Below, piece by piece: positions 12,178 through 24,048 of a stretch of 64,000 bases of DNA (positions are counted from its first letter, which is position 1; every line of letters starts with the position of its first letter). The notes under the pieces were generated by a model. It made no database searches. It was not told the origin of the DNA and saw only the letters and a list, made by a program, of their open reading frames with translations. This DNA is from Gelatoporia subvermispora B (Eukaryota > Basidiomycota > Agaricomycetes > Polyporales > Gelatoporiaceae). Location: positions 124,001 through 188,000 of the forward strand of contig KB445804.1 of the NCBI GenBank assembly GCA_000320605.2, read 5' to 3'. The translations under genes were made by a program, and so were the position numbers.

Positions 12178-12300
12178 TATGTCTATATCTTGTTAAATGC
12201 AACAATGGACCCATAGATATATACCAGCAACAAAAATATTAATACAGCGCATAGTAAGCCACCTCCGTGGACGATGTCATCAGGGTATCGCAAGTCCTCT

Positions 12301-13473
12301 CTACTGCACAGGATGCGTGATACCCAGGGCGCACTCACATATGACTTGTGCTCTTCGGACAACCGTTTGAATGTTTTCGGACGGCTGCCCAGCAGGACCG
12401 GGCGGCCCTCGACTGACCTTCACGAGGCCTGGGAACACACTGGCTCCAACGCGATCGAGTTCGCCGCCTTCCGTCCTGATACATCGTTTGACGAGTTCAA
12501 TCTGCCGGGGGTCTAGCACACTCCCAAGTTCTGGGATGAAAGAACGGTAAAACGCGTCCTGGGCACCGCCAGATGCCGAGGGTGCACTATGTAGCATGCG
12601 CGAGAAGTTGTAACCGGCCTTCAGCAAGGGGAAGAGGTTGTTTTCGGCTTGCTTGTCGCCCTCGGGGCACAGGATGCTCGTGACTGTGGGGATGTTTTCT
12701 GCGAGGAAGCAGCGCGACATGTAATCGGAGCACGATTCGACGGCAGCGGAGAATGTCTGCCGTCGCCAGACAGCAGCCACTGTTGGGTCTCCTGCGGAAA
12801 GTCATCAAGTTTGGATCGCGACTATAGGCATGATGGTAGCGCACTTATGAAGATCTGCTCATGGATACGCGCAATCTGGATATTTGCTTCCATCGAATCG
12901 GTGATTACTAGACAGTTGATAATTGCTTCGGAGATTGCGAAAGACATTGCATGGCGTAGGAGGCTCTGGACCTGCATTGGTGTAGCTACCGAGTGCTCGT
13001 ATGCTTCTGGTGCGACGTCGACACCCTCCATAAGGTCCTGCACAGCGGCCAAGCGTAATTCTGCAAGCGGTCCAGGTGGTGCTCGCACAACGTCTGCTGC
13101 CCATCGGTTGATCTGCCGCTCGAGCTGCGAGGCAGCGTTCTGCGGATTGGTGAGTATATGCGTGCAATGTGAATCCCGCACGAGCTCACCTTGATGGAGA
13201 AGTCATCGACTGAGCTGTTGCCCGCCTTCGGGACATTGACGCCGCTCGTATTCCCCTCCAGTAGCGCGATGCGAGCTCTCAGTAAAGCGACCTGCTTCTC
13301 CTGCTCCTGGAGTTGCTGACGCTGCTCCTCCACCTTCTCGTGCGCTATACGCTAAATCGCGCCGTCTTCAGCGTTCGAATGAAGTCCATGAAGAAAGCGG
13401 CGCGTACGAAGTTGGTCAGCGCATATCGGTACTGCTCTCCAGGAACGACGTCCGGCTGCATGGGGTGTGCCAT
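12301..13473 (-). CDS. Uncharacterised protein with N-terminal coiled coil
   Basis: Exons 13408-13473, 13190-13351, 12845-13139 and 12301-12791 give 337 residues. The start (MAHPMQPDVVPGEQYRYALT) was chosen because it is the first ATG in frame and leads directly into a helical coiled coil at residues 25-52, with EQRQQLQEQEKQVALLRARI as its core. The rest looks globular and helical, for example QINRWAADVV, YEHSVATPMQVQSLLRHA, CSDYMSRCFLAE and FYRSFIPELGSVLDPRQIEL. I do not recognise a named domain. A coding-like frame continues upstream to about 13640 on the same strand (LADSHLAVGLARSGLE) but cannot be joined in frame. The gene converges with MIC60. The exon structure is well supported; the function is unknown. 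Confidence 0.75.
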
Positions 13474-14603
13474 CTTGGTGGTTCGCACAGAAGCGTAGTT
13501 GGGCGCATAGCAATGCTTGGACTGGCCTTCATCATTGTCAAGGAACACATGGCATGCCGGATCACTGCCTCAAGTCCGCTTCGCGCTAGCCCGACGGCGA
13601 GATGCGAGTCTGCGAGACGCCCGAGTTGCCTACGACAGAATGTATTCAGACGTCGGTTAGCTCGTCGCATGAATAGGCTGATTGCGGGCATGATCAACAA
13701 TAACTTCACGTATCGTTACACCGAATTCAAGAGGCCAAGGTCGGAGAGCTCGCATAACCCTAACCCCAGCCTAGCGGACAGCCAGGTTTGAACTGAGCTA
13801 GCGATGATTGGATTGCGGAAATGCCGGAGTTTCATGAGATAGAAAATGCGGAGTAGGGGTCATTATCGACGTATCCTCGTTGGTGAGTGATGCGACTGCT
13901 CGCGAATATAGAGAGTAGCATTCAGACAACATGGTCATCGAGCGTGAAGTGTGAGCTGGTGAAGACAGAAAGCATGGAGGTGATTTTTATGCCCGAAAAT
14001 CAGGCGTAGGATATAAGAAGACGATGCTGATCATCAATTTTGCCCTTGGATCCCTTGGTATCAGCCTGGAATCATAATATTTTGCGACGGTGAGGCTTGA
14101 GCACGACGAGCGTCGCGTCGGTCTTTGGACTCCGAGGAGCTCAATAACATCATGTGACCGCGACATGCTACATCATGCGCGTCGCGCGTTTCTGGAATCT
14201 GGACTGGAGCGACCACCATCCTCTTGTACGAAGTGCGAACTGAAATTCTGGCATGATATCAACACGTCTCCGTTTTCAGGGATTGAAAGACATCCGGGTG
14301 TGGAAAGCGTTTTAAGGGAAGAAGACTCAAGCTTAGTCGGGCTCACTCGCATTGTGCCAGTGGGGAGCAAATTATTGACGACGAAACCAGCTATTACCAG
14401 ACATTATGTTTCTATCCCATGTACGCCAGGATCAATGCTTTGCAAGAAAGGCACCGAGCGGGGAGCTGTCGCAGTGGTTCCGACAACATGGACATCGCGC
14501 AGTCATGCAGAAGCGGTGAGTGCAGCTCCACCAGTCCTGATTCCTGGACGCGGGGAGGACCTCGTATCATGACTTGTCCCGATGAGACAAGGTGTGTGCA
14601 CTG
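13474..14603. other. Intergenic region without recognised gene
   Basis: It contains a 160-codon open frame on the plus strand (14090-14572) with no recognisable motif and no partner exon. A short stretch at about 13757-13768 reads taaccctaacc, which resembles two telomere units by chance. The remainder probably includes the 5' region of the upstream coiled-coil gene. Confidence 0.45.
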
Positions 14604-15474
14604 CTATGCGCAGTCTTCCTCGGCCGACGACGCTCGGACTCTCTTTGCTGGACAATGAGGCCCGTCAGCCGGACCAGCCTGGGCGCCCTCGTCGAGCCTC
14701 CTCATCATCCACTCCTTCCAGGGCAGCCCAGACGTCTCCAGGACCGCCTTCTCGAACCCCACCGGCACGATGTTCTTCAGGTAGCGCGACTGCCCCGGGT
14801 CCACGCACATCATCACGACAAACGCCGTCCCCACGACACCGGCCCCCGCGAGCTGCAGCTGCCGCCGCATCTTCGCGGCCTCCCCCAGCCCGAACACCTC
14901 GAATGGCGCGACCTCCGCATCCACGCATTGGTATAGCCGGTCCGTCCTCTGCGCGTTGGGCCGTGTCTGGAGGTGGACGATGAGACACCAGCGCTCCGCG
15001 CGGGTGACGTCCTGGGCGAGCCCGAGCGAGCGGATAGCGGCCTCCGCGATCGTGGGCCGGTGTTTGTCCGTATAGCCTCGGAGGTTCTTGAGCTGCGCAT
15101 GTACGCCGGCTTCCTGCGCGCAGCGGTTGATCGCGCATTTCTCCTTGTGTACCGCCCATGCTGCCTTCTGGCACTGCCGACTCTGTAAAAGGAGTATCCG
15201 ATGGTTCGTGAATACGGCCTTACGCGGGAGGGAACTGCGCGCATACGCAGTACGTGTCGACTTGGCATGCGCCGCACTTGAACAATGTGGTGCCGTCGCC
15301 GCGAGATGAATAACAGTGTCCGCACTGTGATAGAAGCCTGCGTGCCTGAACATCTTGCTTAGCTCTTACGGAGCGGGGACTATCGGTAGCCGACGATTGA
15401 GGCATCTTGGAACGTGCTCTTGGTGACTTCCTCTTTGGTGTGCTCCTCTTGTCCGAAGTACATTGTTCCACCAT
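14604..15474 (-). CDS. MYND-type zinc finger protein
   Basis: Two exons, 15247-15474 and 14604-15182, with a 64-nt intron (GTATGC..TACAG), give 268 residues. The basic N-terminus (KRSTPKRKSPRARSK) is followed by a complete MYND finger at residues about 54-92: C-G-H-C, then KCGACQVDTYCSRQCQ and KAAWAVHKEKC. The intron falls inside the finger. MYND domains bind proline-rich peptides in partner proteins. The C-terminal part (VTRAERWCLIV, GTAFVVMMCVD, PWKEWMMRRLDEG) is shared with the broken copy at 46852-47863, so it marks a lineage-specific family. The biological role is unknown. ATG at 15552 is an alternative start; 15474 was chosen because the region before it looks non-coding. Confidence 0.8.
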
Positions 15475-16149
15475 TGCTGCCTGTGCAAACTGGTTGTGGA
15501 ATACGTTCATTGGCGATAATATAAGACACAATTCGCAGTCAGTGGTAAACATTTGTTAATCCAGCTTGGGACATACATGTGGGTTTGAGCTAGGTCCGAA
15601 ATGGAGTTCTAGAGGATACACCATGAATGAAGTATGCGCGGTCTACGCTACCTCGTTTCTTCTTTATGATGCGATATCAGCCTAACAGACAAGTTCCAAG
15701 CTGGGTTCATCGAACTGGATGTTACATGCCGAGTTTTGGACGCCAGAATAGGGTTCCTTATGAACTTGGGCGAGATGGGCAGCCTCCCGCCGTCAGCCAC
15801 TTGCCGATGACATACTGTCAAATAATTCCACGTGCGCCGTCAAAGTCGAATTCAATCACGGTAGCTGCGGTCTCTGCGAGTGTAGCTTTGCATACAATCC
15901 ATGATGCACCTTTCAGTGAAATGCAGATACGGATTTTGACTCGTGCGCTAGCTTAACAATTAAGATGCGACCAAGTACTCGTTCGATGATTTTGAGACCT
16001 GGCTCTCGCCGAACACTTCACATTGAAGCCGAACCCAATCCGCAAACATGGTTAACAGCAAAACGATAGCAAAATTACACGAGTGCTGCACAGTACAAAT
16101 TACAAGAATCCAACGCTACATTGTCCGAGAACTGTTTCTTCCCTATCTT
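15475..16149. other. Intergenic region
   Basis: It lies between the 5' end of the MYND gene and the 3' end of XRN1. One 109-codon open frame (15627-15956, plus strand) has no recognisable domain. Confidence 0.5.
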
Positions 16150-19100
16150 TTACGACACCAAAGGGTTCGTGATATTCCCCCGACCTCTACCACGGAAGCC
16201 TCCTCTCGGCGGGCCTCCACGCCCGCGGTCAAAGTTGGGCATCATCCCACCTCGTCCACGCATCCCCTGTCCAAACCCTCCGCGGGGAGGTCCGGGCGGC
16301 CCAGGAGGGATGCCACCGCGGGGGACGAATCCGCCACGCATGGGCGAACCATGCAGCTTTCCACGGAACCCGTTTGCCTGAGGATGAGGATGACCATTGG
16401 GATGGCCGTTGCTCGCTGCATGTGCCTGGGGCGGGGAGGCCCCATCTGTCTGCGGAGGATTGGGCGACACAGCAGCCTGCTGATGCACATGAGGGGCATT
16501 ATTATTTGGCCCCCAGCTGCCACGGCCCTGATTGTGCCCTCCGCGACCACGGTTCGGGTTGGTCATGATGTGCACAGGCACTCCTTGGCTGCGATAACAT
16601 TAGCACAGGGTAGCCGAAATACAGCATAGCACTTACGTTGTCGCTGAGGGGCCCGATCGGAAACCAGGTGCTGCCCTCTGGCCCGGCGGAGGTTGAACGG
16701 CGGGACGAGGACCGATGCGCGGCTTGAATGGTGTGCGCGGCTGTTGCGCAGTTGGGTTCTGCGGGTTTGTGGACGCAATAAATTGTGGGTTCGTCAAGTT
16801 GAGACAAGACGTAAACTCGACAGTCGCCCCTCGGTACTGGGAACACCGGTCACCGAGAGTCGTGCCCGCCATGAAAGGTGCATCCCAAACGACATCCATC
16901 GATTTGGCATTCATGCCGATGACAACACCCTTGAACGATAGCGGCACGGCACCGGAATCTTGAATCATGGTTACCCGATCACCCAGAGCAAAGTGCTGGT
17001 TTTGCAAGCGGTAAATAGCATGCGATGGCTTGAGGACAGCCTGACGAGGAATATTCTTGACCATTGCCTTCTTGATTGCCGCTGGCGATTTATTCGCAGC
17101 AACTGTATCGGCGAGTTGTTCGATTTCTTTGACAGTGTCCTGCAAGGCGCAAGGTTCAGGGGATGCATCGTCTGGGTGGCGACTATAACAAACCTTCTTC
17201 AACTGATCACAGAAGAGGGAAACAGGTTCGAAATCGCGAATGCCTTTTTGCATAAGCCACGAGCGCACTTCTTTGGCCTTCGTATCGGCATCTTCGCCAG
17301 GGAAGACATTGCTAGCCTTGATCATCGCTGCCAGGCATCGGGTATCTATGTGAGCGATGTCATGTGGATTTCCTCGGCACGACTTACCATCCCCGCTTCT
17401 ATCGAGAGTTCGCATAACCTCGGGATATTTCTCCTGTACCACCGTCAGTTTGTGCGGACTGTTGTCAGAATGCAACCGTACCTTGTATTCCCGAATCAGG
17501 TCAACAGCTTTCTCGCTGAACTCCCAGTACCTGCCATCTTTGCGCGAATAGTCAATCACCTTCAGACCCTTGGCCTCAAACTTGAGGCTCAGTCCAAGGT
17601 TGATCTTCTGGTCGTTCGATGTCACGACCATGAAGCTGGACGTGATCTTCGAGAGCGCCTTGCCAGACATGCCAAGGATTTGTGCCACTCGGAAAGATGG
17701 GAAGTACTGGGTCGAACGTCGTTTCTCGACAATGCTCTTGAACTTGTCATTCTCTGCTTTCTCTGAGGGGAAGAACTAAAAGTAAAATGAGCACAACAAA
17801 TAACCTCATTTCTCCGCGCTACTCACCGCAAGTATGATCGACAGGGTGGATTCTGTCGTTCCCGCAATCTGGGCAGCAACGCCATAAGCATGTTCGCCGA
17901 GGAAAAAGACCTTGGTGCCATCAGGGAACTCTTCCGAAAGGGGCGGGGCTTCTTTCTCCATATAGCGGGGATCCTCCGAAGACACTTCCGAGACAGTCAT
18001 CTGCACCGCCTGCTCGACCTCCTTATCCAGTCCTTCGTAATCCTTAACAAAGGCGCCAGTATCGAGGCGCTTCAGGCCTTTCAACGGCCGGACGTGTACG
18101 AGGACTTCGATCTGGCCGGCGATGACACCGCAGCGCTTTGAATAAAAATGCTCGATCTTCTCCGCCTTCGACTTCCACAAGCCGAGGCCTTGCGGCGTGT
18201 GCGGATTCGAGACCACCTTCGGCGGCTGTCCGGGGACGACCACGAGCTTCTCGTATGTAAAGAGCGAGTCCGAGATCGCCGTTACCATGCCCTCCTGGAG
18301 GAATGGCCAGCCGGTGAAGGTGCGCTGTCCGATCATTTCGCGCGCGACGTCCTCCGTCTTGCGGTGCTCATGCTCGTTCTGGATATGTACCACCATCGAT
18401 TTGTTGCGGCTCTCGGACCCGTGGACGTTTACCTGATGGAAGCCTAGAGTCGCTGTGTGAGGAAGAGTCTGAAGAGAGGGGAAGCCAGCCAACGCTTCTG
18501 CGCCGAGGAAGACACCGTCGCAGAGGCCTTCGACGAGATGTAGGCCATCGAGAGTGGGTAGATCGAATGCTTCCATCTTGCATTGACATCTAGTCAATGC
18601 AGGGAAGAAGCCTGGAAGAGACGATGGGTAGAGTTTCGGCTCTGCAGGATCGTACGTGAATTTCGTGCTGGACCCGAATGAGTTGCGACGTTTCTCTTCC
18701 TCCGTAAGGCGGTGTTCTCGAGCTGTGAAAAAGTTCTATAGGTGACAATAGAAGCGACGTGATGTTTAAAGGCATTTACATTGCATTGCGTGCAGAAGGC
18801 GCTTCTCATCAATGAATGGAATCTTGACAACGGCCTCCCACTCCTGCTTCTTGCCATTGAGATCTTGCTCAAATTCTTGGGGGTAGAAGTCGAGAATAGG
18901 CGAATTCGGGTCGTACATGAGATCCTGCGAATTTGAGATCAGTTGAGTGAAATGAAGCCCGCGGAAGTAAAGTATCGTTCTCATACCCGAAATGCCAACG
19001 GAATCAGTTCTTGACTTGCTTCTGGCAAGACACCCATGAGCTGCTCGAACGGCCGGAACGGCGTTCCCAAGTCAAATGTAAAGGTCATCTTGTCGACTCC

Positions 19101-21482
19101 CTTCAAATCTAAACCCGTCTGTCAGTTGGCGAGTAAATGGTTATAACGACCGAAGGACAAACCGGATATCCGCGGGGCATAGTGATAGTTGTAGAACCAA
19201 CTCCACGACGCCACTCCGCTATAGTAGTAATGCATCACCCACTGCATTCCTTCCACGTAGCGATAGATCAGGTCGCCCATCTCCTTCGGGTCGTCATAAG
19301 AGATTTCTAGCTTGCTCTTTCGAACTGAGCGTCAACAGTGTGCTTCATATAAACGAAGGTGAATGATTTCACCTTGTAATAGTTGCTCTTCCACTCGTCC
19401 ATCTTCTCCTTGATCGACATCTCATAGCGCGCATCAAAGTCACCTTCCTTATCGTCTTCCATGACTTTCGCCTTCTCATACTTGTTGAGCACCCTATCCA
19501 CGGCAGCCCTGCTCTCTTCATCATCCACATCTTCCCACTCCTCGTCGTTGTCGGCGCCTTCCTCGCCTTCCTCGCCATTTGCAGCGCCATTTTCCGGCGT
19601 CTCCGGAAGAGGCTCCTCAAGCTCTCCAGGGAACCTCCACGTCACGAGGTTCCGGTCCTGGTCATCGTACTCGTCCCATGTCACAGTCAGATGTAGATCC
19701 TGCGCAAGCTCATTGATGAACTTCCGCTCGCGCGCCGAGAACTCGTTCGGCATGGTGAGTGGACATCTCTGGACTCCGCGATGCGACGCCAACGAGTTGC
19801 GATGCTCGAGGACATATGCCTTGACTTGGTCGAAAATCTCCCGCTGAGGTTTGGCCAAAACTGGGGGAGTGGATCAGACAAACGATACTTGGCCACGTAT
19901 GGTCATATACTTACCTAGCTTCGAACGCTTTCGCCCCATCTCCATTTCCTTTACATGCTTCGCCTGTTTGCCCTTGAACCAGTTGAGATCGGCGTACTCC
20001 TTCTCAAAAATCTCCCGCTCCCAGTCAGCCATCTCATCCAAGACTACTTGCAGCCTCTTTGTGTTTATCACACCACTCTCATTGATGTAGCCATCTAGCC
20101 CGTAAAGGGTTAATGCAATCAGTTTGGAGCCGCAGTGTAAGGGCTCACCTAGTGACGGCAGTATCTTCTTGTACACATCAAACAACTTCTCGAGACCGTT
20201 CTCGTGAATATGCAGATCGGGAAGATTTGGTAAGAAATCGTTGCCAACAAAGACAGCGAGCAAAATGAAGTCGTCGATGACGTGCTCGAGACTATACTCG
20301 AAAGGCAGCACCGGCTCGATCTCGTGGAATTCAAGGTCGAGGTACTCACGCATGAGCGTGAGGTGAAGTAGATAGAAATTGATCGATTCGAGGCTGTAAT
20401 GAAGTGGCTCTTCTCAGTATCACTCCTTCTGGAGAATGCTTGTCTACGCACCCTTTGTTCCCCTTGCTCCGCGAGGCCGGTCCAAACTTCACTTCCTCTC
20501 GCAGCAAACAGAAGTGAGGGTCGTGACTCAACAGACCCAACATGATGAGATCGGCGTCCAGACCGTACAGACAGTGTCGTACGTTGGGATCGTATTCCGG
20601 CTGCGCCCGCGACAGCCGGATGTACTCCATGATCTTGTGCTCGCCCTCTCCCGGGACTTCATGCCCGGACAGGACCACAGTGATATCCCGCCAATTGGAG
20701 TCTTCTGTGATCTTCTTGTTGACGAAATAGCGCAGCTGCTCAGAGAGCCGCGCCATGAAATCCGTTCCTGCTACCCGTGAGTACTAGAAGAGTAGACTAT
20801 CATGCACACGACGCACCAGGTGTAATACAGTTGCTGTCGAACGCTTTCTGGTCCGGCAGCTTCTCGCCCTTGGCTTCTGCCTTCTCTCGCACCTCCCTCG
20901 CTTCTTTCGCCGTCCTGAACCTGCGACTCCGTTGCTGGTTCATCTTGGCCCGCGGTGCGACTCCATCAATGGCCATAAAGAATAATTTCTTAGGCTTGAT
21001 CTTGCCAAATAGATGGTCGACATATGCAAAGATGGAGGTGAATATTTGCTCCTCCGAGAGTCGGAAGTGTGCGTCCTCGTCATTTGGATGCGAACCTTAG
21101 ACTGCACTGTCAGATGGTGTAGCACATATGCGTGGAATCGGGCTCACAGTTGTGGATGATACCATTGAAATCAATGTATAGATTGTCTGCGGAAGTATTC
21201 AGGATTACGGACGTCCTCCCTGGCGAATGGCAACTCACCGAATTCAGGTATCTTGTTCTCTTGAATAAGTTGCGAGGTTAAAGGGTAACGCTCTCTGCCT
21301 GTCTTTCAGTATACACAGAAAGCACCGAACTGAAGAACTCACGAAATATATCTGAAGAACTAAGCGAGGGGGATCCGAACATTAGAGTTGACGCGGAACG
21401 GCGGACGAAGAGGCTCACCTTGGGGATACCTGGATATGCATCGTTAGTTCTAGGATATTCAATGTACAAACGACTCACCCAT
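16150..21482 (-). CDS. XRN1: 5'-3' exoribonuclease 1 (Xrn1/Kem1)
   Basis: Eighteen exons: 21479-21482, 21419-21429, 21343-21359, 21239-21294, 21148-21186, 20817-21095, 20452-20767, 20149-20393, 19915-20094, 19373-19860, 19163-19316, 18987-19108, 18780-18924, 17827-18722, 17388-17775, 17194-17327, 16637-17139 and 16150-16588. The total is 4416 nt, exactly in frame, giving 1471 residues. The N-terminal nuclease core is complete: [81 protein letters not shown] and [12 protein letters not shown] carry the acidic metal-binding residues. The tail ends in an RGG-rich region ([17 protein letters not shown]) that may bind RNA or protein. Xrn1 degrades decapped mRNA in the cytoplasm and P-bodies. The first 15 coding bases are split over exons of 4 and 11 nt. 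Confidence 0.96.
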
Positions 21483-22315
21483 GATTTGCGATCCCCAACA
21501 GTGTGCAGAGAGGATACGAAGTTGAAAGTAGAGTATACAGGTCAGCGGGCAAGGCCAGGCGAGTCCTCCGCGCGCCGCCTTCGTCGATGGCCAAATGCGG
21601 GCATTTCCATCATTTTGCGCACCGATAACCTTGGCGTTAGATTAAATCGTGCGCGTCCAAATACACTAATCAACTGGGCGAAGAACTATTCTCTCGTTTC
21701 TTTGTCGAGACAATCTTGTGCGAAGTTGGTTAGCGTAGTCTCAGAGAATACCCAACCTTCACTACAGCTGACTCTGCTGTACGGCTGCGATTCAAGAATG
21801 TATCAACACGCTCCACGTCCTTGCCACCTCATGAAATGCCCGAGTTTTGCGACAATTCAGCTCAAGTCGCACTTCCCGGCTTGGTATACGCTTTGAGTGG
21901 TTGCAAAGGCACTCTACATCATGCTCGATTCATTCTTCTCCTGAAATTGACTCCATCACACGAATCTATATCACCGTCACTCGTAGCCTGCAATACTACT
22001 GTCGATATGAGGGCAATCTCTATCCCGTTGACACCGATCTATCAGGAAGGCTGGCTTATGGCGTCGCGAAAGTACTTACATCTCATTGCCCAAGGACGGC
22101 TTTGGGATCTCATCAAGGAACTGGAGCATCTCGCAGGATTATCATATGCAACTCTTCTGTGCGTATTGCTACATTCAAGTACACGATTCACAAGACTTCT
22201 ACAAACGACTCGGCCCTGGTCTCCGTCGAGCATGTTCAAGACTCTAGCCTGGCTGCAGACTCTTTAACCGCCGCGAGCGAACTACGAGTTGGACTCAAAC
22301 ACACGCGTGTTAATC
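21483..22315. other. Intergenic region upstream of XRN1
   Basis: It holds the promoter side of XRN1 and the 3' side of the aldo-keto reductase gene. Open frames up to 171 codons (21847-22362, plus strand) run antisense into the last exon of the reductase and carry no recognisable domain, so they are not called. Confidence 0.5.
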
Positions 22316-24048
22316 TCAGTATGGCCTTCCATACGGGTCCAGCTCCGGACGGCCATAGTTAGGCTGCACAAGGGAGCAAATTAGAGATTCATCCAAACTG
22401 TGAGCTGTGTCGACGTACCACACCAGCGGGTTTAGTGCCGACAATATCGTCTATCTTCTTCAACACCTCTGGAGTCAGCTTCGGGATGACCTCTAGCGCC
22501 TTGAGGTTATCTATGACCTGCTCAGGCTTTGACGCGCCCAGGATGACAGTAGACGTGTTGGGATTGCGCGCGACCCATGCCAACGCGAGATGTGCGACCT
22601 TGCAGCCGAGCTCTAAGTTTCCAAAGGTTCCAAGTATTCAGCGGTTGAGGTGGAAGGGAATCTTGCTATCGCTCGCACCTTCCTCTGCAAAGGTAGTCAA
22701 GGCCTTGATCTTGTTGATCTTAACCTTGCCCTCTTCCGTGCTTAACCCATCGGCGACGCGCTGTAACCATTCCTGGTACTTGACGTCCAAACGCGACCCT
22801 GGAGGGATCCCATCGTTATACTATTCAGAGCGCGAGGTAGCACGTGAGCATTCAACCCTGTCTATAATGTCACATAGCATCTCACCTTGCCAGTGAGCAG
22901 ACCTTGCGCGAGTGCCGAAAATACCGTCGTGCCATACCCATACTTGCGATATAGAAGTCTATCGAAACATCAACGTTGTTCGATTGCGTTTGTTGGCCGT
23001 ACTTACTCATATTCCGACTCGGGGCGCTCACGATGGAACAGGCTAGGAAATCAACAGTCAATCTATGTGACTCATACAGGATGTGGAACTCAACACCGAC
23101 TTGTGCTCGCATTGCTCAGCAATTGGCGCGCTAAGGCCGAGCTTGGTCGCAACATCTAAGGGCCGATCAATCGACTCGTAGCACGCTGCAGGCAATTGTC
23201 TTACGATGCGCCTCCTCAATCTCTTGCGCGGACCACTCGGACGTAGCCCAGTAGAACGCCTGGGTGATCTCAATATATCAAATCGGTCATAAGCCGCGGG
23301 CTTACTTACCCAACCCTGGTCAATTACAAAGTTGAAGGCCCGTACGGTTTCTTCCATAGGGACTTTCGATACAAGTGTCAGCAAAAATAGCGACGAATTC
23401 GGATGCTACAAGCTTACCCGTCGCGTCGGGCCGGTGCGCAAAAATGACATCGACATAATCGAGCTGCAGGCGCTGCAGGGATTCCTTCGTTCCCTCAATA
23501 ATACTGAGTTAACGCGGGTCGTTTCAGCCTATCTCCGCGTCACGAAGGAACCTAATACACGCACTGCTTCCGAGACAAGCCGCTGGCATTGGGGCCGGGT
23601 CGGACACCCCAGAACAGCTTCGTCGTAATAACTAGATCAGATCGGCGGAGACCAAGCTCTCTGATGACCCGTCCCCTGTGGAATAGTATTTACATCTCTT
23701 CCCGAAATATATGGAAGGTGATCGGACTTACATCTCCACCTCGGATTGGCCCTTTGCGTATGCTTCAGCCGTGTCGAACATATTGATACCATTTTCAAAC
23801 GCCGTCTTGATGATATCCTACCAAAGATCAAATTCAACACTGCTTGACTGTTCGAATCCCGTGGAAAGGAAGTACCTTGACAGGATCCCCGAAGACGGTC
23901 GCTCCAAGCGTAAGCCCTAGTCCGCAGAATTAGAGGCGGTTCGCATCGCAATTACAGTGATCGCACATCCTCCCAGAGAGAATACAGGGACCCGCAGTCC
24001 ACTGCTTCCCAGCCTCCGGAACTGCATGTTCTTTGCGTCAAATTCCAT
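22316..24048 (-). CDS. Aldo-keto reductase, Kv-beta-like (AKR6-type)
   Basis: Thirteen exons: 23967-24048, 23876-23916, 23732-23817, 23565-23675, 23418-23503, 23310-23362, 23205-23259, 23101-23155, 23007-23042, 22886-22958, 22679-22820, 22419-22612 and 22316-22363. The total is 1062 nt in frame, giving 353 residues. The start [20 protein letters not shown] is characteristic of the group. The catalytic tetrad is visible as Asp and Tyr in [18 protein letters not shown], Lys in VITTKLFWG and His in FAHRPDAT. The NADPH-binding end is [20 protein letters not shown]. Such enzymes reduce aldehydes and ketones with NADPH in the cytosol. The potassium-channel beta-subunit name used for relatives need not describe the fungal role. 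The length matches the family. The next gene downstream on the same strand is XRN1's neighbour region, with no sign of co-regulation. Confidence 0.93.

Noticed and set aside
13755..13770. Two telomere-like units (taaccctaacc)
   Set aside because: Only two imperfect copies in the middle of gene-bearing sequence; expected by chance and not a telomere.
14090..14572. 160-codon open frame on the plus strand
   Set aside because: No motif, no promoter signal and unusual amino-acid composition; likely chance.
16960..17766. 268-codon open frame on the plus strand
   Set aside because: It runs antisense to XRN1 exons, whose coding identity is certain. It is a shadow of that gene.
21847..22362. 171-codon open frame on the plus strand
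   Set aside because: It overlaps the last exon of the aldo-keto reductase on the opposite strand and has no recognisable motif.
23848..23868. Second tRNA-like T-loop sequence, ttcgaatcccgtgg
   Set aside because: It lies inside an intron of the aldo-keto reductase gene and has no other tRNA parts around it.
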